Positions 1-6,833 of a stretch of DNA of 12,497 nucleotides are shown piece after piece (the stretch's first letter is position 1; every line of letters starts with the position of its first letter). The notes under the pieces are model-generated. The model saw only the letters and a program-made list of their open reading frames with translations. It had not been told where the DNA came from and did not search any database. Origin of the DNA: Bacillota bacterium (GTDB taxonomy: Bacteria > Bacillota > Bacilli > Alicyclobacillales > SLC66); the NCBI GenBank assembly GCA_021821185.1, contig JAKACU010000055.1:1-12497 (forward strand), in the 5' to 3' direction. The position numbers were made by a program, and so were the translations under genes.

Positions 1-305
1 TTGGTGCTGCGGATGCATTGTCTGCAGCGCGTCCTGGAGCGCGAAGAGAGTCACTTGATGTGTATCTGAAACGTTTAGAGCGTCTAGAAGAAATTGCATG
101 TTCGTTTGATGGTGTGGACAAGTCGTACGCTATTCAAGCAGGGCGTGAAGTTCGTATTATTGTGAAACCAGAGCAAGTTGACGATGCTGAGTCCATTCGG
201 GTTGCGAGGGAGATCTCAAAACGGATCGAGGATGAACTCGATTATCCCGGGCAGATCAAGGTGACAGTCATTCGAGAGACACGGGCAGTAGAATACGCAA
301 AATAA
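1..305 (+). CDS. rny: RNase Y (endoribonuclease), C-terminal fragment, cut by window edge
   Basis: The reading frame is open from base 3 to the TAA at 303-305 and encodes about 100 residues. It starts inside the conserved tract [17 protein letters not shown] and ends [16 protein letters not shown], which matches the C-terminus of Bacillus RNase Y almost residue for residue as I remember it. RNase Y is the membrane-anchored endoribonuclease that initiates mRNA decay in Bacillota; its full length is about 520 residues (transmembrane helix, coiled coil, KH domain, HD domain, C-terminal domain). Only the C-terminal domain, just after the HD domain, is present here, because the window begins inside the gene and not because the gene is broken. 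An intrinsic terminator follows immediately and ymdB starts 45 bases downstream, the same adjacency as in Bacillus subtilis. Confidence 0.95.
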   Translation, partial: GAADALSAARPGARRESLDVYLKRLERLEEIACSFDGVDKSYAIQAGREVRIIVKPEQVDDAESIRVAREISKRIEDELDYPGQIKVTVIRETRAVEYAK

Positions 306-330
306 GGCGGCCGAAAGGCTGCCTTTTTTT
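306..330 (+). terminator. Intrinsic terminator of rny
   Basis: A 7-bp stem pairs 306-312 (GGCGGCC) with 317-323 (GGCTGCC), including one G-T wobble. It closes a GAAA tetraloop and is followed directly by seven T residues at 324-330. It begins on the base after the rny stop codon. The next gene starts at 351, so ymdB must be reached by partial read-through or by a promoter I cannot see in the 20 bases between. Confidence 0.9.
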
Positions 331-350
331 CAAATGCAGGGGATGAATCG

Positions 351-1127
351 ATGAAAATCTTGTTTATTGGTGATGTTACAGGCCAGTCGGGCGTAACTTA
401 CGTGCGAGAGGTTCTGCCTACTTTGATAGCGAGTCACAAGCCGGACCTTGTTATTGCCAATGGGGAAAATGCCGCGATAAACGGGCGTGGTATCACGGAA
501 CAAGCGGTAGAACATCTCTATGACAGCGGGGTTGAATTTGTTACATTAGGCAATCACGTTTGGGATCAAAAGGAAACACAGCAACTTCTTGACGGCGATG
601 AACGTATCATTCGCCCAGCCAATATGTATCCTCGCGCCCCTGGACAAGGCTACGTATATTGCAACGTGAATGGGCAACAAGTGGCGATTGTCAATGTGAT
701 TGGAAGGACCTATATGGGTCTTTATGATTGCCCTTTTCGCACCATGGATGAGATTTTACAGGAAGCGCATAAATTCACGCCATTTTGCGTTGTGGATTTT
801 CATGCAGAAGTGACCTCGGAGAAACTCGCTATGGGGTATTATCTTGACGGCAAGGTCTCAGCGGTGATAGGTACTCATACTCATGTACAAACGGCTGATG
901 ATCGTGTGTTGCCCCATGGCACGGCCTATTTGACTGACGTTGGGATGACTGGTCCTCGTAATGGTATTCTTGGCGTCAAAAAAGATTTGATTATCCAACG
1001 CTTTATTACGCAACGTCCCGTGCGCTTTGAACTCGATCCAGGAGCGAGACAATTTAACGCTGTCTTACTAAAGCTAAATGACCTGGGAAAAGCAATTTCT
1101 ACGGAGCGGATTTTTATCGCAGAGTAG
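351..1127 (+). CDS. ymdB: YmdB-family metallophosphoesterase (2',3'-cyclic nucleotide phosphodiesterase)
   Basis: This 258-residue protein has the usual length for the YmdB/TIGR00282 family. It is a dinuclear-metal phosphoesterase shown in B. subtilis to hydrolyse 2',3'-cAMP/cGMP and to influence biofilm and motility decisions, acting in the cytosol. The metal-binding set is complete by position: D8 in FIGD, E39-N40 in NGEN, N68-H69 in LGNHVWD, H151 in DFHAE, and H176 and H178 in GTHTHVQTADDR. The tract ITDVGMTGP of the family appears as LTDVGMTGP. The ATG at 351 follows a good ribosome site (AGGGGAT at 338-344), and MKILFIGD is the family N-terminus. It lies next to rny as in Bacillus, and an M19 dipeptidase starts 11 bases downstream, probably in the same transcript. 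Confidence 0.95.
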   Translation: MKILFIGDVTGQSGVTYVREVLPTLIASHKPDLVIANGENAAINGRGITEQAVEHLYDSGVEFVTLGNHVWDQKETQQLLDGDERIIRPANMYPRAPGQGYVYCNVNGQQVAIVNVIGRTYMGLYDCPFRTMDEILQEAHKFTPFCVVDFHAEVTSEKLAMGYYLDGKVSAVIGTHTHVQTADDRVLPHGTAYLTDVGMTGPRNGILGVKKDLIIQRFITQRPVRFELDPGARQFNAVLLKLNDLGKAISTERIFIAE

Positions 1128-1138
1128 GGAGTGACGTC

Positions 1139-2095
1139 ATGGTTAAAGGTCACATGGTGATTGATGGGCACGCTGATATCTTATTTCGCATGGGCAAAGA
1201 GAAATTGGATTTTTATGATGTGAATTCACCACTTCACATGGGGTATCAGCAGATGAAGAAGGCGGGGGTTGATTTACAGGTATTTGTCACGTTTGTTGAT
1301 CCTGCACGACGAGCAGCAGAGCAACTTGTTGCAGTACTTGATTCAATACATCGGTTTCATCAACAAGTTGAGCGACCGGACGGTGTGAAACCTATCTATG
1401 ATCGCACGGGGCTTCATGCGATCTATGGCGACACGGCAAATCCTCATGCCTTATTATCGTTAGAAGGAGCCGAATGCCTGGATGGCAGATTGAGTATACT
1501 TTATGCTTTATTCACACTTGGAATCCGTATGATAGGTTTGACATGGAATCATGCCAACAGTGTCGGCGACGGCGTCGGTGAATCTCGTGGGGCAGGGTTG
1601 ACTGACTTTGGTAAAGAAGTTGTTCAGCATATGCAATCACTTGGTATGGTCGTAGACGTATCGCATCTGAGCGAACAGGGTGTTTATGATGTGGCCTTGC
1701 AGGCAACATCACCTATCATCGCATCGCATAGTAACGCACGGCACGTGTTTGAGCACCGTCGAAATCTTACTGACATGCAAATGAAGACGATCGCGGACAC
1801 GGGAGGCGTTATCGGAGTGACCTTTGTACCGGAATTTATTGCATCACATAAGAAGGTTACTATGGATGATCTCATACCGCATGTCGAGCATATGTTGCGT
1901 GTAGCTGGTGTGCATGGCGTCGCGCTCGGTTCGGATTTTGACGGAATTGATCGGACGATGCAGGATTTGCGACGCGGGTCAGACTATCCCAGGTTTTTGG
2001 AGCGGTTAGAAAAAGAGTTTGGCCCAGATGTTGTTCGGCTCATAGCGTACGAAAATATGTTTCGCGTCCTCGATAATACATTACCGTCTCAATAA
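1139..2095 (+). CDS. M19-family (renal-type) zinc dipeptidase
   Basis: This 318-residue protein belongs to the membrane dipeptidase / peptidase M19 family, which cleaves dipeptides, including those with a D-residue at the C-terminal side, with a binuclear zinc centre in a TIM barrel. The expected ligands are visible: H11-x-D13 in IDGHAD, bridging E109 in SLEGAE, H176 in DVSHLS, H197 in ASHSNAR, and the acidic D266 in GSDFDG. There is no signal peptide or membrane segment, so it should be cytosolic. The start at 1139 is favoured by GGGAGTGA at 1127-1134; the ATG at 1154 is a possible but less well spaced alternative. It lies 11 bases after ymdB and is followed at once by an intrinsic terminator. 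The physiological substrate is unknown; cell-wall or spore peptide turnover is only a suggestion. Confidence 0.9.
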   Translation: MVKGHMVIDGHADILFRMGKEKLDFYDVNSPLHMGYQQMKKAGVDLQVFVTFVDPARRAAEQLVAVLDSIHRFHQQVERPDGVKPIYDRTGLHAIYGDTANPHALLSLEGAECLDGRLSILYALFTLGIRMIGLTWNHANSVGDGVGESRGAGLTDFGKEVVQHMQSLGMVVDVSHLSEQGVYDVALQATSPIIASHSNARHVFEHRRNLTDMQMKTIADTGGVIGVTFVPEFIASHKKVTMDDLIPHVEHMLRVAGVHGVALGSDFDGIDRTMQDLRRGSDYPRFLERLEKEFGPDVVRLIAYENMFRVLDNTLPSQ

Positions 2096-2119
2096 AGCGC
2101 CTAAATTGGGCGCTTTTTT
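2095..2119 (+). terminator. Intrinsic terminator after the dipeptidase gene
   Basis: A GC-rich stem pairs 2097-2101 (GCGCC) with 2109-2113 (GGCGC). It is extended outward by A-T pairs and inward by a T-G wobble, closes a short AT-rich loop, and is followed by six T residues at 2114-2119. It starts at the stop codon of the dipeptidase gene and separates the ymdB-dipeptidase unit from cotE. Confidence 0.88.
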
Positions 2120-2122
2120 CGT

Positions 2123-2150
2123 GTCATCCGAGCCTTTTGCTTCATAGGAT
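2123..2150 (+). promoter_or_regulatory. Possible sigma-E-like promoter for cotE
   Basis: CATAGGAT at 2143-2150 matches six of eight positions of the mother-cell sigma-E -10 consensus (CATACAMT). GTCATCC at 2123-2129 is a weak match to the -35 element, 13 bases upstream. In B. subtilis cotE is transcribed early in the mother cell by sigma-E and later by sigma-K, so such a site is expected between the dipeptidase terminator and cotE. It would start the transcript at about 2157, just before the first stem of the structured leader. The -35 match is poor, so this is a candidate only. Confidence 0.35.
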
Positions 2151-2161
2151 GTGTTGCATGT

Positions 2162-2256
2162 GGGCGGGAGCATAGATCCATTTCACCAACGATGGGCGTT
2201 ATGCATATCTGTAGTAGTACAGAAAACGGGCTGACTTTTAACAAAGTGTCCCGCCC
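2162..2256 (+). other. Potentially structured 5' leader of cotE
   Basis: A perfect 8-bp inverted repeat, GGGCGGGA at 2162-2169 and TCCCGCCC at 2249-2256, can close a 79-base interior that itself folds into three local hairpins. These are GCATA/TATGC (2170-2174 with 2200-2204, extended by CCAT/ATGG at 2178-2181 and 2192-2195), CTGTA/TACAG (2209-2213 with 2218-2222, loop GTAG) and ACTTT/AAAGT (2234-2238 with 2243-2247, loop TAAC). A competing pairing joins CGGG at 2227-2230 to CCCG at 2250-2253 and lengthens the last hairpin while breaking the closing stem. I recognise no known riboswitch motif. The cotE ribosome site at 2281-2286 lies outside. The fold is read by eye and could be chance. Confidence 0.4.
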
Positions 2257-2292
2257 CGCTGTAATGACGTAAGCGAAAGAGGAGGAAACAGC

Positions 2293-2820
2293 GTGGTGTT
2301 CTCCAAAGATACGGAATGTCGTGAGATCATCACCAGTGCCGTGTGTGGCAAAGCCAATAAGTACTCCCAGTCAACGTACGTAATCCGTTCGGTTCATCAG
2401 CCATCGACGATCGGCGGATGCTGGGTGATGAACCACACGTATGAAGGTGCACTGGTTGGCGATGTTGTAGAAGTACACGGTCGCTTTGATGTCAACGTAT
2501 GGTACTCGTATGAAGGGAACAGTGAAACGGCTGTAGCCAAGGAAACGGTATCTTATGTGCAAGAAGTTACACTAGAAAACGTAGATCCTTATTGCTTTCG
2601 TGATGACTTAGAGGTGGTCGTTAAGGTTAATGCAGAACCTAATTGCCTCGATGCATCGATTGTGGACGATAGCCATGAGATCTCCGTGAAAGTAGAAATG
2701 GAACTTGTCGTCGAATTGGTCGGCAAAACCAAATTATTTGTCTTGACCTGTCATCCTAGCGATAAAAAAGATGCGTTCGACGAGGATAGCAGTCTTCTTG
2801 ACGGTGATTCTGAACAATAA
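2293..2820 (+). CDS. cotE: Spore outer-coat morphogenetic protein CotE
   Basis: This 175-residue protein has the normal CotE length. CotE is the mother-cell protein that forms a layer around the forespore and recruits outer-coat proteins. It aligns throughout with B. subtilis CotE: REIITSAV near residue 10, GCWVMNH at 42-48, FDVNVWYSY at 65-73, a PNCLDASI tract near 115, VELVGKTK near 150, and an acidic tail rich in D/E after residue 160. The start is GTG at 2293 or the adjacent GTG at 2296; GGAGGA at 2281-2286 suits both, and I chose 2293 for its 6-base spacing. In B. subtilis cotE lies next to mutS. Here it precedes a cluster of amide-ligase genes, separated by 72 bases containing a hairpin. 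Read-through could co-express the cluster with cotE in the mother cell. Confidence 0.95.
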   Translation: MVFSKDTECREIITSAVCGKANKYSQSTYVIRSVHQPSTIGGCWVMNHTYEGALVGDVVEVHGRFDVNVWYSYEGNSETAVAKETVSYVQEVTLENVDPYCFRDDLEVVVKVNAEPNCLDASIVDDSHEISVKVEMELVVELVGKTKLFVLTCHPSDKKDAFDEDSSLLDGDSEQ

Positions 2821-2847
2821 GGTGCGTAATCGCAGTTGGGGGTTTGG

Positions 2848-2874
2848 GGGCGCCATGCGCCCTCTTTTGTGTCT
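2848..2874 (+). terminator. Hairpin after cotE, probable weak or partial terminator
   Basis: A 6-bp all-GC stem pairs 2848-2853 (GGGCGC) with 2857-2862 (GCGCCC) around a CAT loop. It is followed by an interrupted T-rich stretch (TCTTTTGTGTCTT at 2863-2875). The T-tract is poor compared with the other terminators in the window, and no clear promoter is visible before the next gene at 2893. Incomplete termination, giving high cotE and lower ligase expression from one promoter, is a plausible reading. Confidence 0.6.
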
Positions 2875-2892
2875 TGGCAAGGGGGGATAGCC

Positions 2893-4233
2893 TTGCTTGT
2901 TACAAAAGTCTACAGAAAAAAAACGGGGACAACTTTACGCATCAGGAGAAATGGGCGTCGACCGTCGTCTACCCCGATGCAGATGGTTCGTTACGCTAAA
3001 CGAATTATTGAACTCCCTGTCGTTCACGGCAAGCATGGAGACTTTGTTGATCTGCGTCAAAAAGAGCGAAGGTTACTGCGTTGCCCGCTTGTAGGCCTGC
3101 ACAGTAAAGTCGATACCGATGATGTTTGGCGTTTAGGACCAGCTATTGGGGTATACGCCTTGCGTCATTTCACAAAAGGAACACTATTTGGGCCGCAAAC
3201 ACAGATGTTTATTTCTCTGATCCAACTTGGGCGACGGCTAGGTATCGATATATTTGTCATTCCCGCTGGGCATTTGGGGCGTGACCTGACAGAAGTTTTG
3301 GCATATCGCTATGTTCAATCTGGTGGATGGCGACTCATGCGTTGCCCTTGGCCCGATTTTGTGTGGCGTCGAATGACTGAGCGACCTGTAGCCATGGCAA
3401 GCATTCTTGATGAAGAGGAAAACATTTTAGCGAAAACAACCATTCAAGGCGTTTTACCGCGCAGTCGCTGTGATAAATGGACGATTCACACATTATTAAC
3501 CAAAGAGAATGGAATAGCAGACTTCGTGCCTGATACTATCCTTGTCACGGAATTTGACCAAGTACTACCTGCCATTGATTCTCTCGGCGACGTTTATATC
3601 AAACCTGTTCGTGGTACGCAGGGCATGAAGATTGCTCGGATCATACAACAACACGGCGGTTATCTGTACCGAGACCACGAGTCACATCAAAGTTTTGAAT
3701 GGATTACGAGTGAGCGAGATCTTTTACTGCGGTGGGGACAACCACTATCACCTCAGCAGGGATATTTAGTGCAAAAGACGGTTCCTCTTATGATGACGCG
3801 CATGAAAGATCCTTTTGATCTGCGATATCTAATTCAAGCTGTGCCTACAAAACCGGCTGTATGTACGGCTACGATTGCACGTCTTGCATCAAATCAGGCA
3901 CTTACCACCAATTTGCATACCGGAAGTCGCGCTGTCACGATCGATACGCTTAAAGGACTTCTGCATCCTGAAGATACGCGACGGTTTGTGAAAGGCGTAC
4001 AAATGGGTGAAATAATCGCCTTGCTTGCTTTTCAAGTCTTGCAGCAAAGGCACCCATTCTTGGTAGAACTCGGTGTCGATATTGCCTTAGACTCCTTGGG
4101 CAGGCCGTTTTTACTTGAAGTCAATCCTGTGCCTGGCCGTAAAATGTTGCGCCTGCTTGATACAAGACTGCGACGTTTGTCACTTTTACGGGTCCTTGAA
4201 TATGCTATTTGGAGCACAGGATTTCAAGCCTAA
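2893..4233 (+). CDS. YheC/YheD-family ATP-grasp ligase, long (YheD-length) form
   Basis: This 446-residue protein contains the C-terminal ATP-grasp fold of the endospore coat-associated YheC/YheD family. Family members are predicted to form amide bonds between a carboxylate and an amine using ATP. Visible motifs are K237 in VYIKP with a glycine-containing loop (RGTQG), the hinge LVQKTVPL at 292-299, DPFDLRY with D309 and R311, TTNLHTGS at 338-345, and the metal-binding pair E409/N411 in LLEVNPVPGR. About 80 extra basic residues at the N-terminus give it YheD-like rather than YheC-like length. The start is TTG at 2893 after GGGGGGAT (2881-2888). A more upstream TTG at 2836 would run through the post-cotE hairpin and is less likely. 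The next gene begins 13 bases after its stop codon. Confidence 0.85.
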   Translation: MLVTKVYRKKTGTTLRIRRNGRRPSSTPMQMVRYAKRIIELPVVHGKHGDFVDLRQKERRLLRCPLVGLHSKVDTDDVWRLGPAIGVYALRHFTKGTLFGPQTQMFISLIQLGRRLGIDIFVIPAGHLGRDLTEVLAYRYVQSGGWRLMRCPWPDFVWRRMTERPVAMASILDEEENILAKTTIQGVLPRSRCDKWTIHTLLTKENGIADFVPDTILVTEFDQVLPAIDSLGDVYIKPVRGTQGMKIARIIQQHGGYLYRDHESHQSFEWITSERDLLLRWGQPLSPQQGYLVQKTVPLMMTRMKDPFDLRYLIQAVPTKPAVCTATIARLASNQALTTNLHTGSRAVTIDTLKGLLHPEDTRRFVKGVQMGEIIALLAFQVLQQRHPFLVELGVDIALDSLGRPFLLEVNPVPGRKMLRLLDTRLRRLSLLRVLEYAIWSTGFQA

Positions 4234-4246
4234 GGGGATAAACTGC

Positions 4247-5383
4247 ATGGGCAAACCTTACCCAATCCTAGGCTTTATGGCTCATCTGTTGGTGCGCAAC
4301 GGTCAACTCATAGGCAAACAAGCCGCTGTCTTGCAAAAGTACCTAGACGTTGCATGGCGGTTTAATATGCCAGCCTGTGTTTTTGATCCTATCGATGTCA
4401 ATATGCGTGATCATCGTGTGCTGGCGTATCGGATGTTAGCACATAAAGATGTTGGCGACAGCGTGATGGAGTGGATCGAAGTACCTGTACCCCCTGTTAT
4501 TTACGATCAAATTGCTTCAAGACGATATGAAAATGAGCCGCACATTGAACCGATTCGTGAGTATTTGCGCGCACATGCGACAGTATTTAATGATGGCTTT
4601 TTTGACAAATGGCAAGTGCAATCTTGGTTATCGAACGAAAAAGCCTTAGCGCGTTTTTTACCTGATACAGCTTTGCTTGATGGCTCTAAGACGTTGACAC
4701 GTTTTTTACATGTGCACAATTCGGTCTTCGTGAAACCGATCCATGGCAGTTTAGGCATCGGTATTGTCAAACTTGTGCATGAAGAGGGGCAAATTCAAGC
4801 CATCTTGCGAACACGAACAGGTCATGTAAAACAACGAAGTTTCCCTCATGCAACAGCGGTATATCACTTTTATCGAAAACGTTGGTTAAAAAATCCGCAC
4901 ATTTTACAAGAGGGATTATCTCTCTTAACCGTTGACGAACGTCCCGTGGATATTCGCGTTTTGTTGCAAAAAGATCGAAACGGACGTTGGCGCAAAACAA
5001 AAGTGTACCTTCGCGTGGCGGCCATCGGTGAGTTCACTTCCAACCTGACTACAGGTGGTTTGGCGATACCGTTGTCAACCTTAGTCCTGATCGAGCAGGG
5101 ATTGTCTTTATCACGCCTCGAACGGCAAATTCGCCTGTTGGCGACACTTATCCCTGTAACGTTAGAACGCGCATCTGGCCGACTGCTCGGTGAACTTGGC
5201 ATTGATCTTGGTGTCACACAAAATGGCAGGCTTTCCATTATTGAAGTGAATTCAAAACCTTGGAAGGCCCCTGAAACTGTCCACGGATCGACGCAATTGG
5301 TGGAGTTATCTTTTATACGACCGGTGCGTTTTGCGATCCATTTGGCGAGGACTGTGGATGCGAGAGGGGAGACACCGTCGTGA
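4247..5383 (+). CDS. YheC/YheD-family ATP-grasp ligase (YheC-length), second paralogue
   Basis: This 378-residue YheC/YheD-type ATP-grasp protein has an apparently complete active site. K163 lies in VFVKP, followed by the flexible loop GSLGIGI; E222 is in the hinge LQEGL; D235 and R237 are in VDIRVLLQKD; TSNLTTGG spans 264-271; D320 is in LGELGIDLG; and the metal ligands E333/N335 are in IIEVNSKP. The start is the ATG at 4247 with AGGGGAT at 4233-4239 overlapping the previous stop codon; in-frame codons further upstream lie inside the preceding gene. Its stop codon TGA (5381-5383) overlaps the GTG start of the next gene by four bases, implying translational coupling. The substrate is unknown; amino-acid or peptide ligation linked to the spore coat is the inference from context. 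Confidence 0.87.
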   Translation: MGKPYPILGFMAHLLVRNGQLIGKQAAVLQKYLDVAWRFNMPACVFDPIDVNMRDHRVLAYRMLAHKDVGDSVMEWIEVPVPPVIYDQIASRRYENEPHIEPIREYLRAHATVFNDGFFDKWQVQSWLSNEKALARFLPDTALLDGSKTLTRFLHVHNSVFVKPIHGSLGIGIVKLVHEEGQIQAILRTRTGHVKQRSFPHATAVYHFYRKRWLKNPHILQEGLSLLTVDERPVDIRVLLQKDRNGRWRKTKVYLRVAAIGEFTSNLTTGGLAIPLSTLVLIEQGLSLSRLERQIRLLATLIPVTLERASGRLLGELGIDLGVTQNGRLSIIEVNSKPWKAPETVHGSTQLVELSFIRPVRFAIHLARTVDARGETPS

Positions 5384-6822
5384 CTTTGTATTTATTGCAT
5401 AATGGGCAACCATCAGCAAGACGACTTGCCAGACGCGTGCCAGCTATACAATTGATCACCAGTACGCAAACAGTAGGGCGAGAGGATGTACTTATTCGCT
5501 ATGGTAATGAAAGAGAACCTGACGCGGGATTTTGGACCGTGAATCGGCGAGATGCTCTCATTTTGTCCAATGATCGCTCAGCTTTTCTCGATGCAGTTCA
5601 TCGAGCAGGTGTGCGCACCCCAAAGATGTTTCCTTTAAAGGAAGTTCAATGGACGCGCCATTATCGAGTGGCCGTTTTTAACTTGCAAGTGATCGCCTGC
5701 TTTCGGACGGAAGAAAAGGTCGTGTGGTTACATCGCCGAATTCATCAAATCTTAGACTCTTTTGAGGAAGTTAATCCAGATTTGGATGACCAAACGAAAC
5801 GGATTAGTTTCCTTGCCAGTCGCGCCGTACACGCTTTAGGTCTGGAAATGGGACTCGTGAGTATCGGAGTTACGCCACATGGCAAATTTGGGGTCATCGA
5901 TGTATCGGCCACGCCGGTTTTAACAGGTAGGCTACTTGATATATACAGCGAGGCTGTCGCAGATTATGCGCGACAACTTGATAGACTCATGGCTCCTGCT
6001 CTAGATCGCTCTTTACTGATCGGCTCGGATCTGGAATTCATGATGAAAAATCGCAAGCAAGGCATGGTTCTTGCTAGTCGCTTCTTTACACCGCAAGGAC
6101 GTATCGGCTGCGATGCGCGAAGTTTGGGGGGTGATAAGGCAAAGCGACCTCTGGCAGAAATTCGCCCTGAACCGGCTTCATCCCCTGAACGTTTGTGCCA
6201 AAATATCGATCAATTGTTGCGACAAGCAGTTACTGTGGCAAAAGGGAAATATCCTACGTGGATAGCGGGAAGTTCTCCTTTTGATCGATTTTCGTTAGGC
6301 GGGCATATTCATTTTAGCGGATTACCGTATTCCGGACGGATAGTAAATTTGTTGGATGTTTATGTAGGTCTTCCGCTCATGCTCATTGAAGATCCACTGA
6401 CTGCAAAACGAAGGCGACCAAAATACGGTTTTCTAGGCGATATTAGGCACAAATCTTATGGAGGGTTCGAGTATCGCACGCCCGGAAGTTTTCTTTTGGA
6501 TCCAGGGATCACCTTAGGCGCATTTGCGTTAGCTTTTGTTGTGGCGAAACATCACTTCACGTTGCCTTACCTGCCGCTACACACACCGGACAATATGCGA
6601 GCATTTTACCGCAACGATCGTGATCGACTTTTATCTATGGCAGAATCTGTTTACAGAAATATCCGTGAAACAGTCACGTACCAACAATATAAAGATGCCA
6701 TTGACCCTCTTTTCATGATGATACGCAACGATGAAGTGTGGGATGAGTCTATCGATATTCGCACGGCTTGGGGAATTGATGCGAGTAAGAACAGGAAACG
6801 CAACCGATCGGTTGCTGTGTAG
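5380..6822 (+). CDS. Fusion: degenerate ATP-grasp-like domain + type 2 COOH-NH2 ligase (phiEco32-like amidoligase)
   Basis: This 480-residue protein has two parts. The C-terminal part (about 212-460) has the signatures of the phiEco32-like COOH-NH2 ligase type 2 family, a glutamine synthetase/GCS-fold amidoligase: GSDLEF at 215-220, AEIRPEP at 259-265, GGHIHFSG at 307-314 and FEYRTPGS at 363-370. E219, E260, R262, H309, H311, E364 and R366 are the likely metal and ATP ligands. The N-terminal part (about 1-205) resembles an ATP-grasp C-terminal half (YRVAVF near 95-100, LGLEMGLVSIGV near 153-164). However, the usual EVN metal motif reads D174-V-S176, and no VKP lysine or glycine loop is present, so this half may be non-catalytic. 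GTG at 5380 overlaps the previous stop by four bases; GAGGGGAGA lies upstream. Published surveys place this family beside YheC/D and CotE genes. Confidence 0.8.
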   Translation: MTLYLLHNGQPSARRLARRVPAIQLITSTQTVGREDVLIRYGNEREPDAGFWTVNRRDALILSNDRSAFLDAVHRAGVRTPKMFPLKEVQWTRHYRVAVFNLQVIACFRTEEKVVWLHRRIHQILDSFEEVNPDLDDQTKRISFLASRAVHALGLEMGLVSIGVTPHGKFGVIDVSATPVLTGRLLDIYSEAVADYARQLDRLMAPALDRSLLIGSDLEFMMKNRKQGMVLASRFFTPQGRIGCDARSLGGDKAKRPLAEIRPEPASSPERLCQNIDQLLRQAVTVAKGKYPTWIAGSSPFDRFSLGGHIHFSGLPYSGRIVNLLDVYVGLPLMLIEDPLTAKRRRPKYGFLGDIRHKSYGGFEYRTPGSFLLDPGITLGAFALAFVVAKHHFTLPYLPLHTPDNMRAFYRNDRDRLLSMAESVYRNIRETVTYQQYKDAIDPLFMMIRNDEVWDESIDIRTAWGIDASKNRKRNRSVAV

Positions 6823-6833
6823 GTGAGACGCAT

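Noticed and set aside
2836..2892. Upstream TTG start (2836) for the first ATP-grasp gene
   Set aside because: It would translate through the GC hairpin after cotE and has no ribosome site, whereas the TTG at 2893 has GGGGGGAT at good spacing.
4115..4246. Longer N-terminus for the second ATP-grasp gene reaching back into the first
   Set aside because: A 40-residue extension in an alternative frame of a conserved C-terminus is implausible, and the ATG at 4247 has its own strong ribosome site.
4870..5238. 122-codon open frame on the minus strand inside the second ATP-grasp gene
   Set aside because: Antisense shadow of a gene with intact catalytic motifs; the residue composition is not protein-like (rich in R, S and P).
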